Source of the DNA: Actinomycetota bacterium | GTDB lineage: Bacteria > Actinomycetota > UBA4738 > HRBIN12 | Assembly (NCBI GenBank): GCA_035640355.1 | Contig: DASQWI010000029.1 | Location: 1 to 64,000, forward strand | DNA length: 64,000 nt | Direction of reading: 5' to 3' | Part shown: positions 29,173-38,024 of the stretch, piece after piece | How the letters are laid out: the number at the start of each line of letters is the position of its first letter | Numbering within the stretch: position 1 is the stretch's first letter | The notes under the pieces: model-generated | Database searches by the model: none | What the model saw: only the letters and a program-made list of their open reading frames with translations | What the model was told of the DNA's origin: nothing | Translations under genes and position numbers: made by a program

Positions 29173-30708
29173 CTACGACGTGAAGCAGCGGGTGTCACCG
29201 CAGGTGATGACGCCGCGCTCGAACCGCGCCCGAAGGTTCCCGTTCGAGAGCCGTCGAACGTCCGTGAGGGGGAACCCGAACCTGCCGCCGGGTCCGCCGA
29301 GCTCGAGGTAGCGCGTGAGCACGGGGCCGTGCAGCTCGTGGGCACCCGTACCCTGCGAGAAATAGATGTTCGCGTCCTCGAACTTCTGACGCATGCCACC
29401 CGGCATCGCCGTCTGGCGCGATCTCGGAAGCCCCGGAGAACAGTTCAACGCGTCGTACTTCTCCCGGATCTCCCCCGTGATGTGCCGGTTGGCGTTGATC
29501 CACACACGGTCGTCCCGGAGACCGAGCGCCGCCCGAAGCGCCGACCCGCTGATCGACTTCGAGCCGTTCGAGCCCCGAACCATGATGCTGACGATACGCC
29601 CCGAGACGCCGCGCTCGGCGTTCACGAAGTCGGTCACCGTGCCGATGCGAAGTGAGAGCTGCCTGGTGATCCGGGACGCGGTGTACGTGACGTCCCACGT
29701 CGCGCTGGGATTCGCCTGCGTGTAATCGCCGGGGTCGCACACGCCGCGCAGGTAGTCGATCGGCGTTCCACCCCACACGTTCTCGTTGTCTTCGGTGAAG
29801 CCTCCCGAGGACGACATGTAGAACGCCTGGATCGACTCGCCGCCGTCCTTCACGATGAGGCCGTCGGTATCGTCGACCGCACGGACCCACCGATCCCCGT
29901 CGAGGCCGCCCTCCTTGTCCCACCCGGCGTACACCTGATCCGCCGAGCTCGCCATCAACGCGCAATCGCACTCGGGCCGGTGCTGCGTCGTCGACGCTTT
30001 TGTGATCGCGTACGTCCGCGCGGCGACCGCCTGCGCCTCGAGCGCGGCCTTGGGCCAACTGCTCGGCACCTCGCCCAGCCCGTAGAGGTACTCCTGCGGC
30101 GAGGTCACCAGGATCAGCCTGATCCGGCACGACGTCGAACAGTCGTCCACTCCGAACTCGATCCAGCCCCGGTTGTACGCGTGTCCCGCCTCGGGGATGC
30201 GAACTCGAGCCTGCTGGGGCTCGTAGACAGCGAAGATCGGCGCGGCCGGACCACCCGCCGTGCCGACGGTGTTCCCGCGCTGGTCGATGATGCGGTACCC
30301 GCTGTCGGTCGGGCGCACGAGCCACGTTTCCCCGCTCGGTATCGTGGCGAAGACGGTGCCGCGTTGATCGCCGTCCCGGATCTCGACGTCGCCGGCTTCC
30401 GCCTCCAGATGGATCGCGTCTCGCCCCTGCGTGAGTCCGATGCGCAATTGCGCGGGCGCGGCCGCTCGATCCACCCTCGTTCCCGAGTAGAAGTGGCGGA
30501 GGATCCTCGAAGCGGTCCACCCCTCCTGGGCCAGGCCGTAGGCGCCCCATTGCGACATCCCAAGACCGTGGCCGAAGCCGGAGCCGAAGAAGGTGAACTC
30601 GTCGTCTCCTTGCGCAAGCGCGGGCGCCGCCGGAAGGCCGGCGAGGAGCACGACGAACGTCCAGGTGATCGCTCTTCGCATAGTGGAGGCTGCCGATCGG
30701 GCGCGCAT
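29173..30708 (-). CDS. SpoIID/LytB-domain protein with LGFP-like repeat
   Basis: 511 residues from ATG 30708, one base after the upstream TAG (ATG 30681 is an alternative). A signal peptide ends in APALAQ. The SpoIID region reads FGSGFGHGLGMSQWGAYGLA, then PQEYLYGLGEVPSSWP, LEAQAVAARTYA and FYMSSSGGFTED, matching lytic-transglycosylase-type SpoIID proteins that act on denuded glycan strands. Near the C-terminus, LELGGPGGRFGFPLTDVR resembles an LGFP wall-binding repeat. Acts outside the membrane on peptidoglycan; non-sporulating actinobacteria often keep such proteins. Confidence 0.9.
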   Translation of the reverse strand: MRARSAASTMRRAITWTFVVLLAGLPAAPALAQGDDEFTFFGSGFGHGLGMSQWGAYGLAQEGWTASRILRHFYSGTRVDRAAAPAQLRIGLTQGRDAIHLEAEAGDVEIRDGDQRGTVFATIPSGETWLVRPTDSGYRIIDQRGNTVGTAGGPAAPIFAVYEPQQARVRIPEAGHAYNRGWIEFGVDDCSTSCRIRLILVTSPQEYLYGLGEVPSSWPKAALEAQAVAARTYAITKASTTQHRPECDCALMASSADQVYAGWDKEGGLDGDRWVRAVDDTDGLIVKDGGESIQAFYMSSSGGFTEDNENVWGGTPIDYLRGVCDPGDYTQANPSATWDVTYTASRITRQLSLRIGTVTDFVNAERGVSGRIVSIMVRGSNGSKSISGSALRAALGLRDDRVWINANRHITGEIREKYDALNCSPGLPRSRQTAMPGGMRQKFEDANIYFSQGTGAHELHGPVLTRYLELGGPGGRFGFPLTDVRRLSNGNLRARFERGVITCGDTRCFTS

Positions 30709-30709
30709 C

Positions 30710-31762
30710 CTACCCCATTCGGTCCGGCGCGCCCGTTCGTTCCGTCGGCGCCGCGACCTGCCCCGCGGAGACCCGGGCGTCGTCCAGAGCGACTCCGGCC
30801 GGAACGGCCGCGCCCTCCGCGAGCACGGAACGGTTGACCACTGCGCCGGCCCCCACGCGTGAGCGCGGTCCGAGGATCGAGCGGCCCACCGTCGCGCCTT
30901 CTTCGACGACGGCGTGCGGGTGCACGACGCTGTCCTCGACGACCGCGCCGCGTTCGATCCGCGCACCCGCGCATACGACGGCGCGGCGCCCCAGTTGCGC
31001 ACCGGCCGCCACTGCCGCATCATCGGCCACGAACGGCGCCGCGTAGGCGCGGGCCGACCCCACCTTTCCATCGAGCATGTCGAAGTGCGCCTGCAGGTAC
31101 TTCTCGGGCGTTCCGAGATCGATCCAGTACGCGTCCGAGGAGAACCCGTAGACGGGAAGGCCGTCGGCGATCAGCGCCGGGAACACGTCGCGTTCGATCG
31201 AGCGCGATCCGAGCTCCCAACGCGACAGTGCCGACGGCTCGAGCACGTAGGTGCCCGCGTTGATGTCGCCGGGCACTGGTTCCTGTGGCTTCTCCCGAAA
31301 CTCCGTCACGCGCCCATCGGCCTGCGTCGCGACGAGGCCGAACGCCCGGGCGTCGTCGACGTGCGCAAGGGCGATCGTCGCAGCGGCTCCGCGCGTTCGG
31401 TGCGTGGCGACCATGGCCGTGACGTCGAGATCGGTGACGATGTCGCCGTTCAGCGCGAGGAACGGCTCGTCCGTTCCGACGGAGGCGAGCGCGTTCACGA
31501 TCGCGCCCCCCGTTCCCAGCGGCTCGGTCTCGGTGATCCACGTGATCGTCGGATCGCCACGCCGAGCGTCGATGAACGAGCGGAACGTGTCCTCGAGGTA
31601 CGAGCTCGACAGGATGACCTCGTGCACGCCGTGACGCGACAGATGGTCGAGCGTGTGGTGGAGGACCGCGCGCCCCATCAGCGGGAGGAGCTCCTTCTTG
31701 ATCGTCTCGGTGAGCGGACGCAGACGGGTGCCCTCCCCGCCGACCAGAACGACGGCCTTCAT
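30710..31762 (-). CDS. Sugar-1-phosphate nucleotidyltransferase
   Basis: 350 residues. The N-terminal GT-A domain has VLVGGEGTRLRPLTETIKKE (nucleotide and metal loop), FLALNGDIV, and EFREKPQEP. The C-terminal ~110 residues carry hexapeptide-type repeats (GAQLGRRAVVCAGARI, ATVGRSILGPRSRVGAGAVV) that fold as a left-handed beta helix. Such proteins make GDP-mannose or dTDP/UDP-glucose; given manB in the window, mannose-1-P guanylyltransferase is likely but unproved. It is coupled to the SpoIID gene. Confidence 0.88.
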   Translation of the reverse strand: MKAVVLVGGEGTRLRPLTETIKKELLPLMGRAVLHHTLDHLSRHGVHEVILSSSYLEDTFRSFIDARRGDPTITWITETEPLGTGGAIVNALASVGTDEPFLALNGDIVTDLDVTAMVATHRTRGAAATIALAHVDDARAFGLVATQADGRVTEFREKPQEPVPGDINAGTYVLEPSALSRWELGSRSIERDVFPALIADGLPVYGFSSDAYWIDLGTPEKYLQAHFDMLDGKVGSARAYAAPFVADDAAVAAGAQLGRRAVVCAGARIERGAVVEDSVVHPHAVVEEGATVGRSILGPRSRVGAGAVVNRSVLAEGAAVPAGVALDDARVSAGQVAAPTERTGAPDRMG

Positions 31763-31766
31763 GCGC

Positions 31767-32144
31767 TCACGAATGGGGCGTTCGGGAGATCAGGAAGATC
31801 CCCAGCGCGATACAGGCGACCCCCGCCCAGCGCAGCGCCGGCACCTGCTCGTTGAGCACGAAGTGATCGAACAGCAGGATCGAGACGTAGGTGAGCGCAG
31901 CAAACGGATACGCGAACGACAGCGAGGCGCGAGACAGGACGACCAGCCACACGAGCGCGGATACGCCGAAGAGAAAGAGCCCGCCCCACACGAACGGCTG
32001 CCCGACGAGGACACGCAACGAGCGGCCGCTGAGCGAGAACGTCGCCGGAGCGAGCTCGTCGTTCACGTGGTTCATCCCCGTCTTCAGCGTGAGCTGCGCC
32101 ACCGCGGCGAGCGCGACGGACAGAAGGATCAACGCGATGAGCAT
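31767..32144 (-). CDS. Small EmrE/ArnE-like membrane protein
   Basis: 125 residues with four membrane helices, in the EamA/SMR fold. ALAAVAQLTLKTGMNHV at the start and LRWAGVACIALGIFLI at the end fit the family; SFAYPFAALTYVSILLFDHFV is the third helix region. Half-size EamA proteins form dimers that flip lipid-linked sugars (ArnE/F type) or export cations. Lying between a nucleotidyltransferase and an ABC glycan exporter, a flippase role is plausible. Confidence 0.78.
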   Translation of the reverse strand: MLIALILLSVALAAVAQLTLKTGMNHVNDELAPATFSLSGRSLRVLVGQPFVWGGLFLFGVSALVWLVVLSRASLSFAYPFAALTYVSILLFDHFVLNEQVPALRWAGVACIALGIFLISRTPHS

Positions 32145-32206
32145 GGTGGGAGGTCCTTTCCGGAGGTTCGGTTGAGATGCTCCCGCGAGCGGGTCCGTGC
32201 GCGCGC

Positions 32207-33415
32207 TCACAGGACGTCGACCTCAACGTCCACGCGCGCGTCGACTCGTTTCTGCACGCGGGGAACGTCGACGACGTCGAACACGTACCGCTGCGTCTGC
32301 ACGTGGTACAGGTGCCCCGTCGGCCGCGCGGACAATCCGACGGTGACCCAGTACTTCCCGGCCTCGTACGGGAACGACTCGATACGGAAGCGCACCCGCC
32401 GCTTCCCATCGACACGGCCGAGATCGATACCGTTCGTCGACGCGCGCGCGTCGAGGACGGGGTGGTTCGTCGCCCCGTCCAGGATGGCGAAGTCGACGTC
32501 GAGATCGTCGACGGGCTCGTTCGTCCTGACGTCCACCTGGATCGTGAGGGGATCGTGCCGCCGGACGTCGCCGTCGCCGGAGCCATTCGCTCTGATGATC
32601 TGCACCTCCGCGATCTCCGCCTCGCGACTCCCCTGCTCCGGGAGGAACCCGGGGTCCGTCACGCCGAGCAATACGTAGCGCATCTCGCGAACGACATCGT
32701 CGGGTGCGCCGATCGAGTGCACGCGCCCGTGGTGGAGCATCGCTGCGCGGTCGCAAATGTCGCGAACTGTGTCGAGGGCGTGTGTGACGAGGACGATCGT
32801 TCGCCCCTCACGCTGGAACTGCTTGACACGCTCGATGCACTTGGCCTGGAACGCCTCGTCCCCCACCGCGAGGACCTCGTCGACGAGCAGGACGTCAGGG
32901 TCGACGTGGACGGCGACGGCGAAGCCGAGACGCACGAGCATGCCCGACGAGTAGAACTTGACCTGGTTGTCCATGAACTCCTCGAGTTCGGCGAACGCCA
33001 CAACGTCGTCGTACACGCGGTCGGTCTCCTTGCGCGACAGCCCGAGGAACGACGCGTTGAGGTACACGTTCTCGCGGCCGGTGAGCTCGGGATGGAACCC
33101 CGCGCCGAGCTCGAGCAACGCGGCCAGTCGACCGCGCTGGCGGATCGTCCCGGACGTCGGTCGGAGGATCCCCGCGATGCACTTCAGCAGCGTCGTCTTG
33201 CCGGACCCGTTGTGACCGATGAGCCCGAACGTGCTGCCCTCGCGAACGTCGAACGAGACGTCGTGGAGCGCCCACAGCTCGTCGGCTCGGGATCGCGCGG
33301 TGAGGACGCGCTGCTTGAGCGAGGACGGCTTCTGCCTGTACAGCCGGAAGCGTTTGCTGACGCCGTCGATCTCGATGGCGTCGACGGCGGACGCGAGTGC
33401 GTTCTCGCTGGTCAT
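32207..33415 (-). CDS. ABC transporter ATPase of polysaccharide export (Wzt/TagH type)
   Basis: 402 residues. N-terminal ABC domain: Walker A GHNGSGKTT near 67-75, the signature YSSGMLVRLGF, Walker B VLLVDEVLAVGDEAF. After about residue 245 comes a C-terminal beta-rich domain of the Wzt type, which binds the non-reducing end of the glycan before export. It pairs with the permease at 34267-35154, which lies beyond a decayed methyltransferase gene on the opposite strand. Confidence 0.93.
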   Translation of the reverse strand: MTSENALASAVDAIEIDGVSKRFRLYRQKPSSLKQRVLTARSRADELWALHDVSFDVREGSTFGLIGHNGSGKTTLLKCIAGILRPTSGTIRQRGRLAALLELGAGFHPELTGRENVYLNASFLGLSRKETDRVYDDVVAFAELEEFMDNQVKFYSSGMLVRLGFAVAVHVDPDVLLVDEVLAVGDEAFQAKCIERVKQFQREGRTIVLVTHALDTVRDICDRAAMLHHGRVHSIGAPDDVVREMRYVLLGVTDPGFLPEQGSREAEIAEVQIIRANGSGDGDVRRHDPLTIQVDVRTNEPVDDLDVDFAILDGATNHPVLDARASTNGIDLGRVDGKRRVRFRIESFPYEAGKYWVTVGLSARPTGHLYHVQTQRYVFDVVDVPRVQKRVDARVDVEVDVL

Positions 33416-33508
33416 CGGTGCCGTGAGGGTAGCATCGCGCCTGTCTCATCCAATACACGGGGGTTGACGTGAGCGACGACGACGGCCCGCGAACCCATGA
33501 CCCCGTGA

Positions 33509-34270
33509 ATGGTGAACCGCGCGTCGTGGGACGACGACCCGCCGAACTGGGTGGAACGCGGTCGGACATCGTGGGCGCGGGAGCCGAGCTGGGGCATCTG
33601 GGCGTTCCGGAATCGGAGCTCGGCTTACTGCCCGACGACCTGGCTGGTCTCGACGCCGTCGAGATCGGGTGCGGGACCGGGTACGTATCGGCCTGGCTCG
33701 CCCGGCGGGGTGCGCGGCCGGTGGGGCTCGACAACTCGAGCCGACAGCTCGCTACGGCACAGCTGTTCCAGGACGAGTTCGACCTGCACTTCGCGCTCGT
33801 CCACGCCGACGGCGAGCGCCTCCCGTTCCGTGACGGCTCGTTCGACTACGCCGTCTCGGAGTACGGCGCGGCGATCTGGTGCGACCCGTACCGGTGGCCG
33901 AGGCCGCGCGCGTCCTTCGACCCGGGGGCCGCCTGCTGTTCGTCCGGGGGACGCCGCTGCTGCTGATGGCCTATCGAACCGACGACGACAACGCGCCGGC
34001 CGAGGAGACGCTGCATCGCGACTACTTCGGGATGCACCGCGTCGAGTGGCACGACGACGCGAGAACGTCGACGCGATCGAGTTCAACCTGACCCACGGCG
34101 ACATGATTCGGCTCCTCCGATCGAACGGCCTGGAGGTCGAGGATCTGCTTGAGATCTGAGCGCCCGACGAGTGGGCGCCGACGGGCAACGCAGACGTGTC
34201 GTGGGAGTGGGCGCGACGCTGGCCGAGCGTCGAGGCGTGGAAGGCGCGAAAGGCCCGCTCGGCCGACTAG
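33509..34270 (+). pseudogene. Class I SAM methyltransferase, frameshifted
   Basis: A recognisable methyltransferase is split among three frames. Frame 2 codes NRASWDDDPPNWVERG to about 33600; frame 1 codes VEIGCGTGYVSAWLARRG, GLDNSSRQLATA and SEYGAAIWCDPYRW to about 33890; frame 3 codes AEAARVLRPGGRLLF to about 34058; frame 2 resumes with NVDAIEFNLTHGDMIRLL. An in-frame TGA at 34157-34159 then splits the last stretch, which goes on with APDEWAPTG to a TAG at 34270. Each shift fits a one-base (or four-base) loss. Four lesions argue for decay; read errors in G-runs remain possible. Confidence 0.8.
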
Positions 34271-35154
34271 AGCTCCTCGGCGAAGTCGCCCGCTCGCGAG
34301 AAGAAGTACCCCCACGTGATCCGCAGCAGCACGAGCGACGCAACGAGGACCACGAGCAGCACGAGCGCCAGCCACGCCATGCTCACATCGAACAGCGCGG
34401 CGCTCTCGCCCATGCCGACCCTGCCGTACAAGCTGCGGTGCAAGCCCGCCACGATCGACGCGAGCGGGTTCATGAAGTACGCCGTCCAGATGACGGAGCC
34501 CTTCTCGAGGAACCGCTGCGCCAGGGCCTCGGCGTACACGATCGGCGACAGCCAGAACCACACGAGCAGCGCGATGCCGATCAGGTGCCCCACGTCGCGA
34601 TAGCGCACGTTCCCGGCCGCCACGAACAGCGTGAGGGCGGTCGCCCACGCGAGAAGGGCGACGAACGCGAGCGGCAGCAGCGCGATCTCGGGGACCGGGA
34701 CTGCGTACCCCGTCACCAGCATGAACAGCACGAGCACGCCCATCTGGAGCACGTAGTCGACGAGGGCGACCCCGATCGCCGCGAGGGGGAGGATCTCTCG
34801 GGGAAACGTCACCTTCTTGACCAGGTTCGCGTTGTCCACGACCGACCGTGCACCGGCGGCGATCGATGTCGAGAACAGGTTCCACGCGAGGAGGCCGGAG
34901 AGCAGGTAGACGGGGTAGTCATCGACCGCCGTGCCCAGGACCTCGCTGACGAACGTGAACACGGCGAGGTACACGATCGGGTTGAGCAGTGACCACACGG
35001 CGCCGAGCAGTGACGCGGCGTATTTCACCTTCAGCTCGCGCCGAACGAGGTTAAGCAGGACCTCGCGCTTGGCAACGATCTCTCGGATGCGCGGCACGAC
35101 GCGCAGCCGCGAGGATTCGGACGTACGAACGACGACTTCCTCACCGGCATTCAT
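34267..35154 (-). CDS. ABC polysaccharide export permease (Wzm/TagG type)
   Basis: 295 residues from ATG 35154 (overlapping the upstream glycosyltransferase stop). Six membrane segments with the ABC-2 pattern RRELKVKYAASLLGAVWSLLNPI, then LLSGLLAWNLFSTSI and FWLSPIVYAEAL. Residues ~30-45 carry the amphipathic start typical of O-antigen/teichoic-acid exporters. It is the partner of the Wzt-type ATPase. The longer open frame to 36030 is a shadow of the neighbouring glycosyltransferase. Confidence 0.92.
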   Translation of the reverse strand: MNAGEEVVVRTSESSRLRVVPRIREIVAKREVLLNLVRRELKVKYAASLLGAVWSLLNPIVYLAVFTFVSEVLGTAVDDYPVYLLSGLLAWNLFSTSIAAGARSVVDNANLVKKVTFPREILPLAAIGVALVDYVLQMGVLVLFMLVTGYAVPVPEIALLPLAFVALLAWATALTLFVAAGNVRYRDVGHLIGIALLVWFWLSPIVYAEALAQRFLEKGSVIWTAYFMNPLASIVAGLHRSLYGRVGMGESAALFDVSMAWLALVLLVVLVASLVLLRITWGYFFSRAGDFAEEL

Positions 35155-36425
35155 CGGGTCGGGGCGAGGTCGTCGAGGCCGCGGACGTAGCTCAGACCGA
35201 AGTCCTCGTCGAGCATGTCGCTCGTCACGCCGATCTCCGAAAGCGCCCGGGCCCATCGCGCCAGCGCGAGGCGTCGCGGATCCAATACGAGCCCGAGCGT
35301 CGACTCGATCGCCAGTTCGTAGCCCCGCGCCGTTCGGTCGCCCCCCGTGGTGGCGTGCAGGTGCGCACGGGCGCGTTCGCCGAGTCGCGCGCGTCGGTCG
35401 CGGTCGGCGGCGAGCCCGCCGAACACCGTGGCGAGCTCCGCCGGGTCGGGCCTGCCCGGTGCAACGTGAACGACGACGTCGTCTGGGATGTCGAGGTACG
35501 TCCCGACTCCGCTCACGACGCACGGGCGGCCGACCTGCATGGCGCGGATCAGCGTGCCACTCACTTCGCCGCGGTGCGGAAACCGCAGGTCGACGACGAC
35601 GTCGGCGGCGTGGAGCCATCCGAGGAACTCCTCGTCGGTGACGTCGGTCACGAGATGGACGCGACGACCAAGACCGCTCGCGGCGATAACGGGGTCCGGG
35701 TCCCACGTCGGGATCCGCCGGCCGACGAGCGCGAGATACACGTTCGCGTGACATCTGGTGACGGCGTCGACGACGGCCTCGAGCTGCTTGGCCGGATTCA
35801 GGTCTCCGGGCGCAACGACCAGCACGTCGTCGCCCGAGACGCCGAGCGTCGCGCGGAGCCGAGCGCCCGTCGCAGCGGCGGCACGAACGTCCGCATCCTT
35901 CTCGACTACGGGATGGGGCACGACGAAGATCGGCGTTCGGCACCCGAAGTCCGCCAGATACCGGCGGGAGAACTCGGAGTGCACCACGATCCCGCGTGCG
36001 ACTCGAGCGATGTGCGCGCACCATGGCCACCTGAGCGGTTCGTTCTCGCGCGCTTCCGCGAGCGTCATGCGCTCCGAGCGGAGCAACGCCTCGCGTCCCG
36101 CTCGAAAGCCCAGCGCATCACCGGACGCGACGAGCGCGCGCACGAGGTCGTCCAGGCCGAGGTCGTGCAAGACCACGAGCCCCGGGTGGAGCGACGCGAG
36201 GCGGTAGATGTCGCCGTGGAATTCGAAGTTGTTCCCGATGTGATACACGCCGAGGCGATAGCGCCGGATCATGACGTCGTGCTTCGCCTTGACCGGCCAA
36301 ACGACGTCGACGTCTCGATGCCGGAGATACCCCGTGCGCTCGAGCGACCCGAGCACGCTCACCGAGTAGGAGGCGATCCCCGTCCGAGCCGGCGGCATGG
36401 GCGACACGTACGCGACGCGAGACAC
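35151..36425 (-). CDS. Glycosyltransferase, group 1 (GT4 type)
   Basis: 424 residues from GTG 36425, the first acceptable start after the previous gene; there is no clear ribosome binding site. GT-B fold: YVSPMPPARTGIASYS at the N-terminus, IVVHSEFSRRYLADFG, VVAPGDLNPAKQLEAVV (donor side), and LRFPHRGEVSGTLIRAMQVG in place of the usual EGFG...E motif. The linker and C-terminal domain suit transfer of an activated sugar to a glycan in the cytoplasm. Overlaps the permease start; part of the export operon. Confidence 0.88.
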   Translation of the reverse strand: MSRVAYVSPMPPARTGIASYSVSVLGSLERTGYLRHRDVDVVWPVKAKHDVMIRRYRLGVYHIGNNFEFHGDIYRLASLHPGLVVLHDLGLDDLVRALVASGDALGFRAGREALLRSERMTLAEARENEPLRWPWCAHIARVARGIVVHSEFSRRYLADFGCRTPIFVVPHPVVEKDADVRAAAATGARLRATLGVSGDDVLVVAPGDLNPAKQLEAVVDAVTRCHANVYLALVGRRIPTWDPDPVIAASGLGRRVHLVTDVTDEEFLGWLHAADVVVDLRFPHRGEVSGTLIRAMQVGRPCVVSGVGTYLDIPDDVVVHVAPGRPDPAELATVFGGLAADRDRRARLGERARAHLHATTGGDRTARGYELAIESTLGLVLDPRRLALARWARALSEIGVTSDMLDEDFGLSYVRGLDDLAPTR

Positions 36426-36466
36426 GACAGGGGTCGACCGCGGCTGCGGCGTGGTCAGCCGGTCGA

Positions 36467-37516
36467 TCAGGCGAGCAACCGTTCGACCACCTCCGGCCAC
36501 TCCGGGACGGTCTCCTCTACACACCGTCGTCCCGCCTCCCCCAGCCGGCGCGCCAGGTCGCGCTGCGCGAACAACCTGTCGAAGGCGTCGGCGACCGCCT
36601 TCGAATCCGGGGGCGCAACGAGTCCGGTCTGGCCGTCCTCGACGAACTCGAGCGGACCCCCGCTGTCGGTGAGCGTGATGACCGGCCGGCGCGCGGCGAA
36701 GCCCTCGAGCGTGACGTACCCGTAGTCCTCGTCGAACGGGCCGTAGTACACGGCGAGCGCGTTGAGCATCAGCTCGCGAAGGCGTTCGTTCGGGACGGCC
36801 ACCTCGATCGACACGCGCTCGCTCAGGCCGTGCTCGCCGATCTGGCGTCGGAGGGCATCCTCGTCCGGACCGCGCCCGACGAGGACCAGGCGCACGTCGG
36901 TCTTCACATGACGCATCGCGTCGACCACGATGCTCTGCCGCTTCAGGCTCTCGAACCGGCTGGGGAACACGATCGCGTCGCCGTACGGCCCCGGCTCGCG
37001 CCGGAGCAGGTCCTCCGTGAGCGGAGACCGGTGATACAGCGGATCGGACGGGATCTTGAGCGAGTCCCACAGCCGGCGCTGCACGTTCTTCGAGTTGGTG
37101 AACACGCGTTTGGCCTCGCCGAGCGCGACGCGATCCGCCGCGTGGATCGCGTCGCGCACGAGCACCGCGTCCTTCTGCCGTGCGAGATCCGCGTATTCCG
37201 GGTGGTCCCACAGCTCGTACGCGGTCCGGTGCTGATGGATCAGCCACACGACCTTCCGTTCGTGCTGGATCAGGTACGCGGGGAACTTCAGCGGGATGAC
37301 CACATCGATCGGAAGGCCGTTCGACTCGGACAGCTCCATGCTTCGCCACACTGCCATCTGGTGGACGAGCTCGGCCCCCGGGTACCACTTCCCGGCGACG
37401 AGAACGAGGTCCGTCTCGTGGCCGGCCTTGCGGAGCGCTCCCACGAGCTGCTCGGCGTGCGTCTCGGCGCCCCCGCGGACGAACGGCGTCTGTGGGTGAC
37501 ACACGGCGATCCGCAT
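36467..37516 (-). CDS. Glycosyltransferase, group 1 (GT4 type)
   Basis: 349 residues from ATG 37516; it shares one base with the upstream TGA. MRIAVCHPQTPFVRGGAETHAE at the start gives the GT-B acceptor loop; FPSRFESLKRQSIVVDAM and VRLVLVGRGPDEDALRR form the donor domain; YVTLEGFAARRPVITL and PLEFVEDGQTGLV replace the classic EX7E with a similar E...GG pattern. Acts in the same surface-glycan pathway as its neighbours. Confidence 0.9.
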   Translation of the reverse strand: MRIAVCHPQTPFVRGGAETHAEQLVGALRKAGHETDLVLVAGKWYPGAELVHQMAVWRSMELSESNGLPIDVVIPLKFPAYLIQHERKVVWLIHQHRTAYELWDHPEYADLARQKDAVLVRDAIHAADRVALGEAKRVFTNSKNVQRRLWDSLKIPSDPLYHRSPLTEDLLRREPGPYGDAIVFPSRFESLKRQSIVVDAMRHVKTDVRLVLVGRGPDEDALRRQIGEHGLSERVSIEVAVPNERLRELMLNALAVYYGPFDEDYGYVTLEGFAARRPVITLTDSGGPLEFVEDGQTGLVAPPDSKAVADAFDRLFAQRDLARRLGEAGRRCVEETVPEWPEVVERLLA

Positions 37517-37965
37517 CAACCCTCCCCGGCGGGCTTACGAGTACGACGCCTGGGAGTCGCGCGTTCGCCCGGCGCGGTGGTGTCGTCGACACCGGCTCGA
37601 TCGGCCAGACGTTCCTTGAGCTGCGCGATCTCCGCTTCGGCGTCCGCGAGCCGCTCGGCGAGCATTCGAGTGAGCGTGGCCAGGTCGGCGAGCAGCCGGT
37701 CGTAGCGGTGAGTGACCGGCCTGAGAGCCAGATAGAAGGAAACCTTCACGTTCCGCTTCCATCGTGAAGCCGAGCCGAGCAGCGGCTCCTGCCTCGGCAC
37801 CCGCGAGCGTGAGTCCGCCCGGAGCGCCGCGGCGAAGTCGTGGAGCGCGATCCGGAGCTGTCGTGTGCTTCCGCTCTCGGCCGTCGTCGGATCGCCCGCC
37901 CAGTAGAGCTCGCGCTCGAGGATGCGCCGGGCGTCGTCGTCGTTCGGCGGAACGGGCTCGGCCAT
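37516..37965 (-). CDS. Coiled-coil hypothetical protein of the glycan locus
   Basis: 149 residues, no signal peptide or membrane segment. Residues ~85-120 (LLADLATLTRMLAERLADAE, then AEIAQLKERLADRAG) form a heptad-type coiled coil; the tail is basic (RRRTRKPAGEG). It overlaps the next glycosyltransferase at TGATG. Similar short coiled-coil proteins next to glycosyltransferases are seen in actinobacterial glycan loci, but the function is unknown. Confidence 0.7.
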   Translation of the reverse strand: MAEPVPPNDDDARRILERELYWAGDPTTAESGSTRQLRIALHDFAAALRADSRSRVPRQEPLLGSASRWKRNVKVSFYLALRPVTHRYDRLLADLATLTRMLAERLADAEAEIAQLKERLADRAGVDDTTAPGERATPRRRTRKPAGEG

Positions 37966-38024
37966 GTGCGCGCGAGCCTACCAACGCCCGGATCGCGCAC
38001 GGCTCGTGGATACGATGCCCAACC

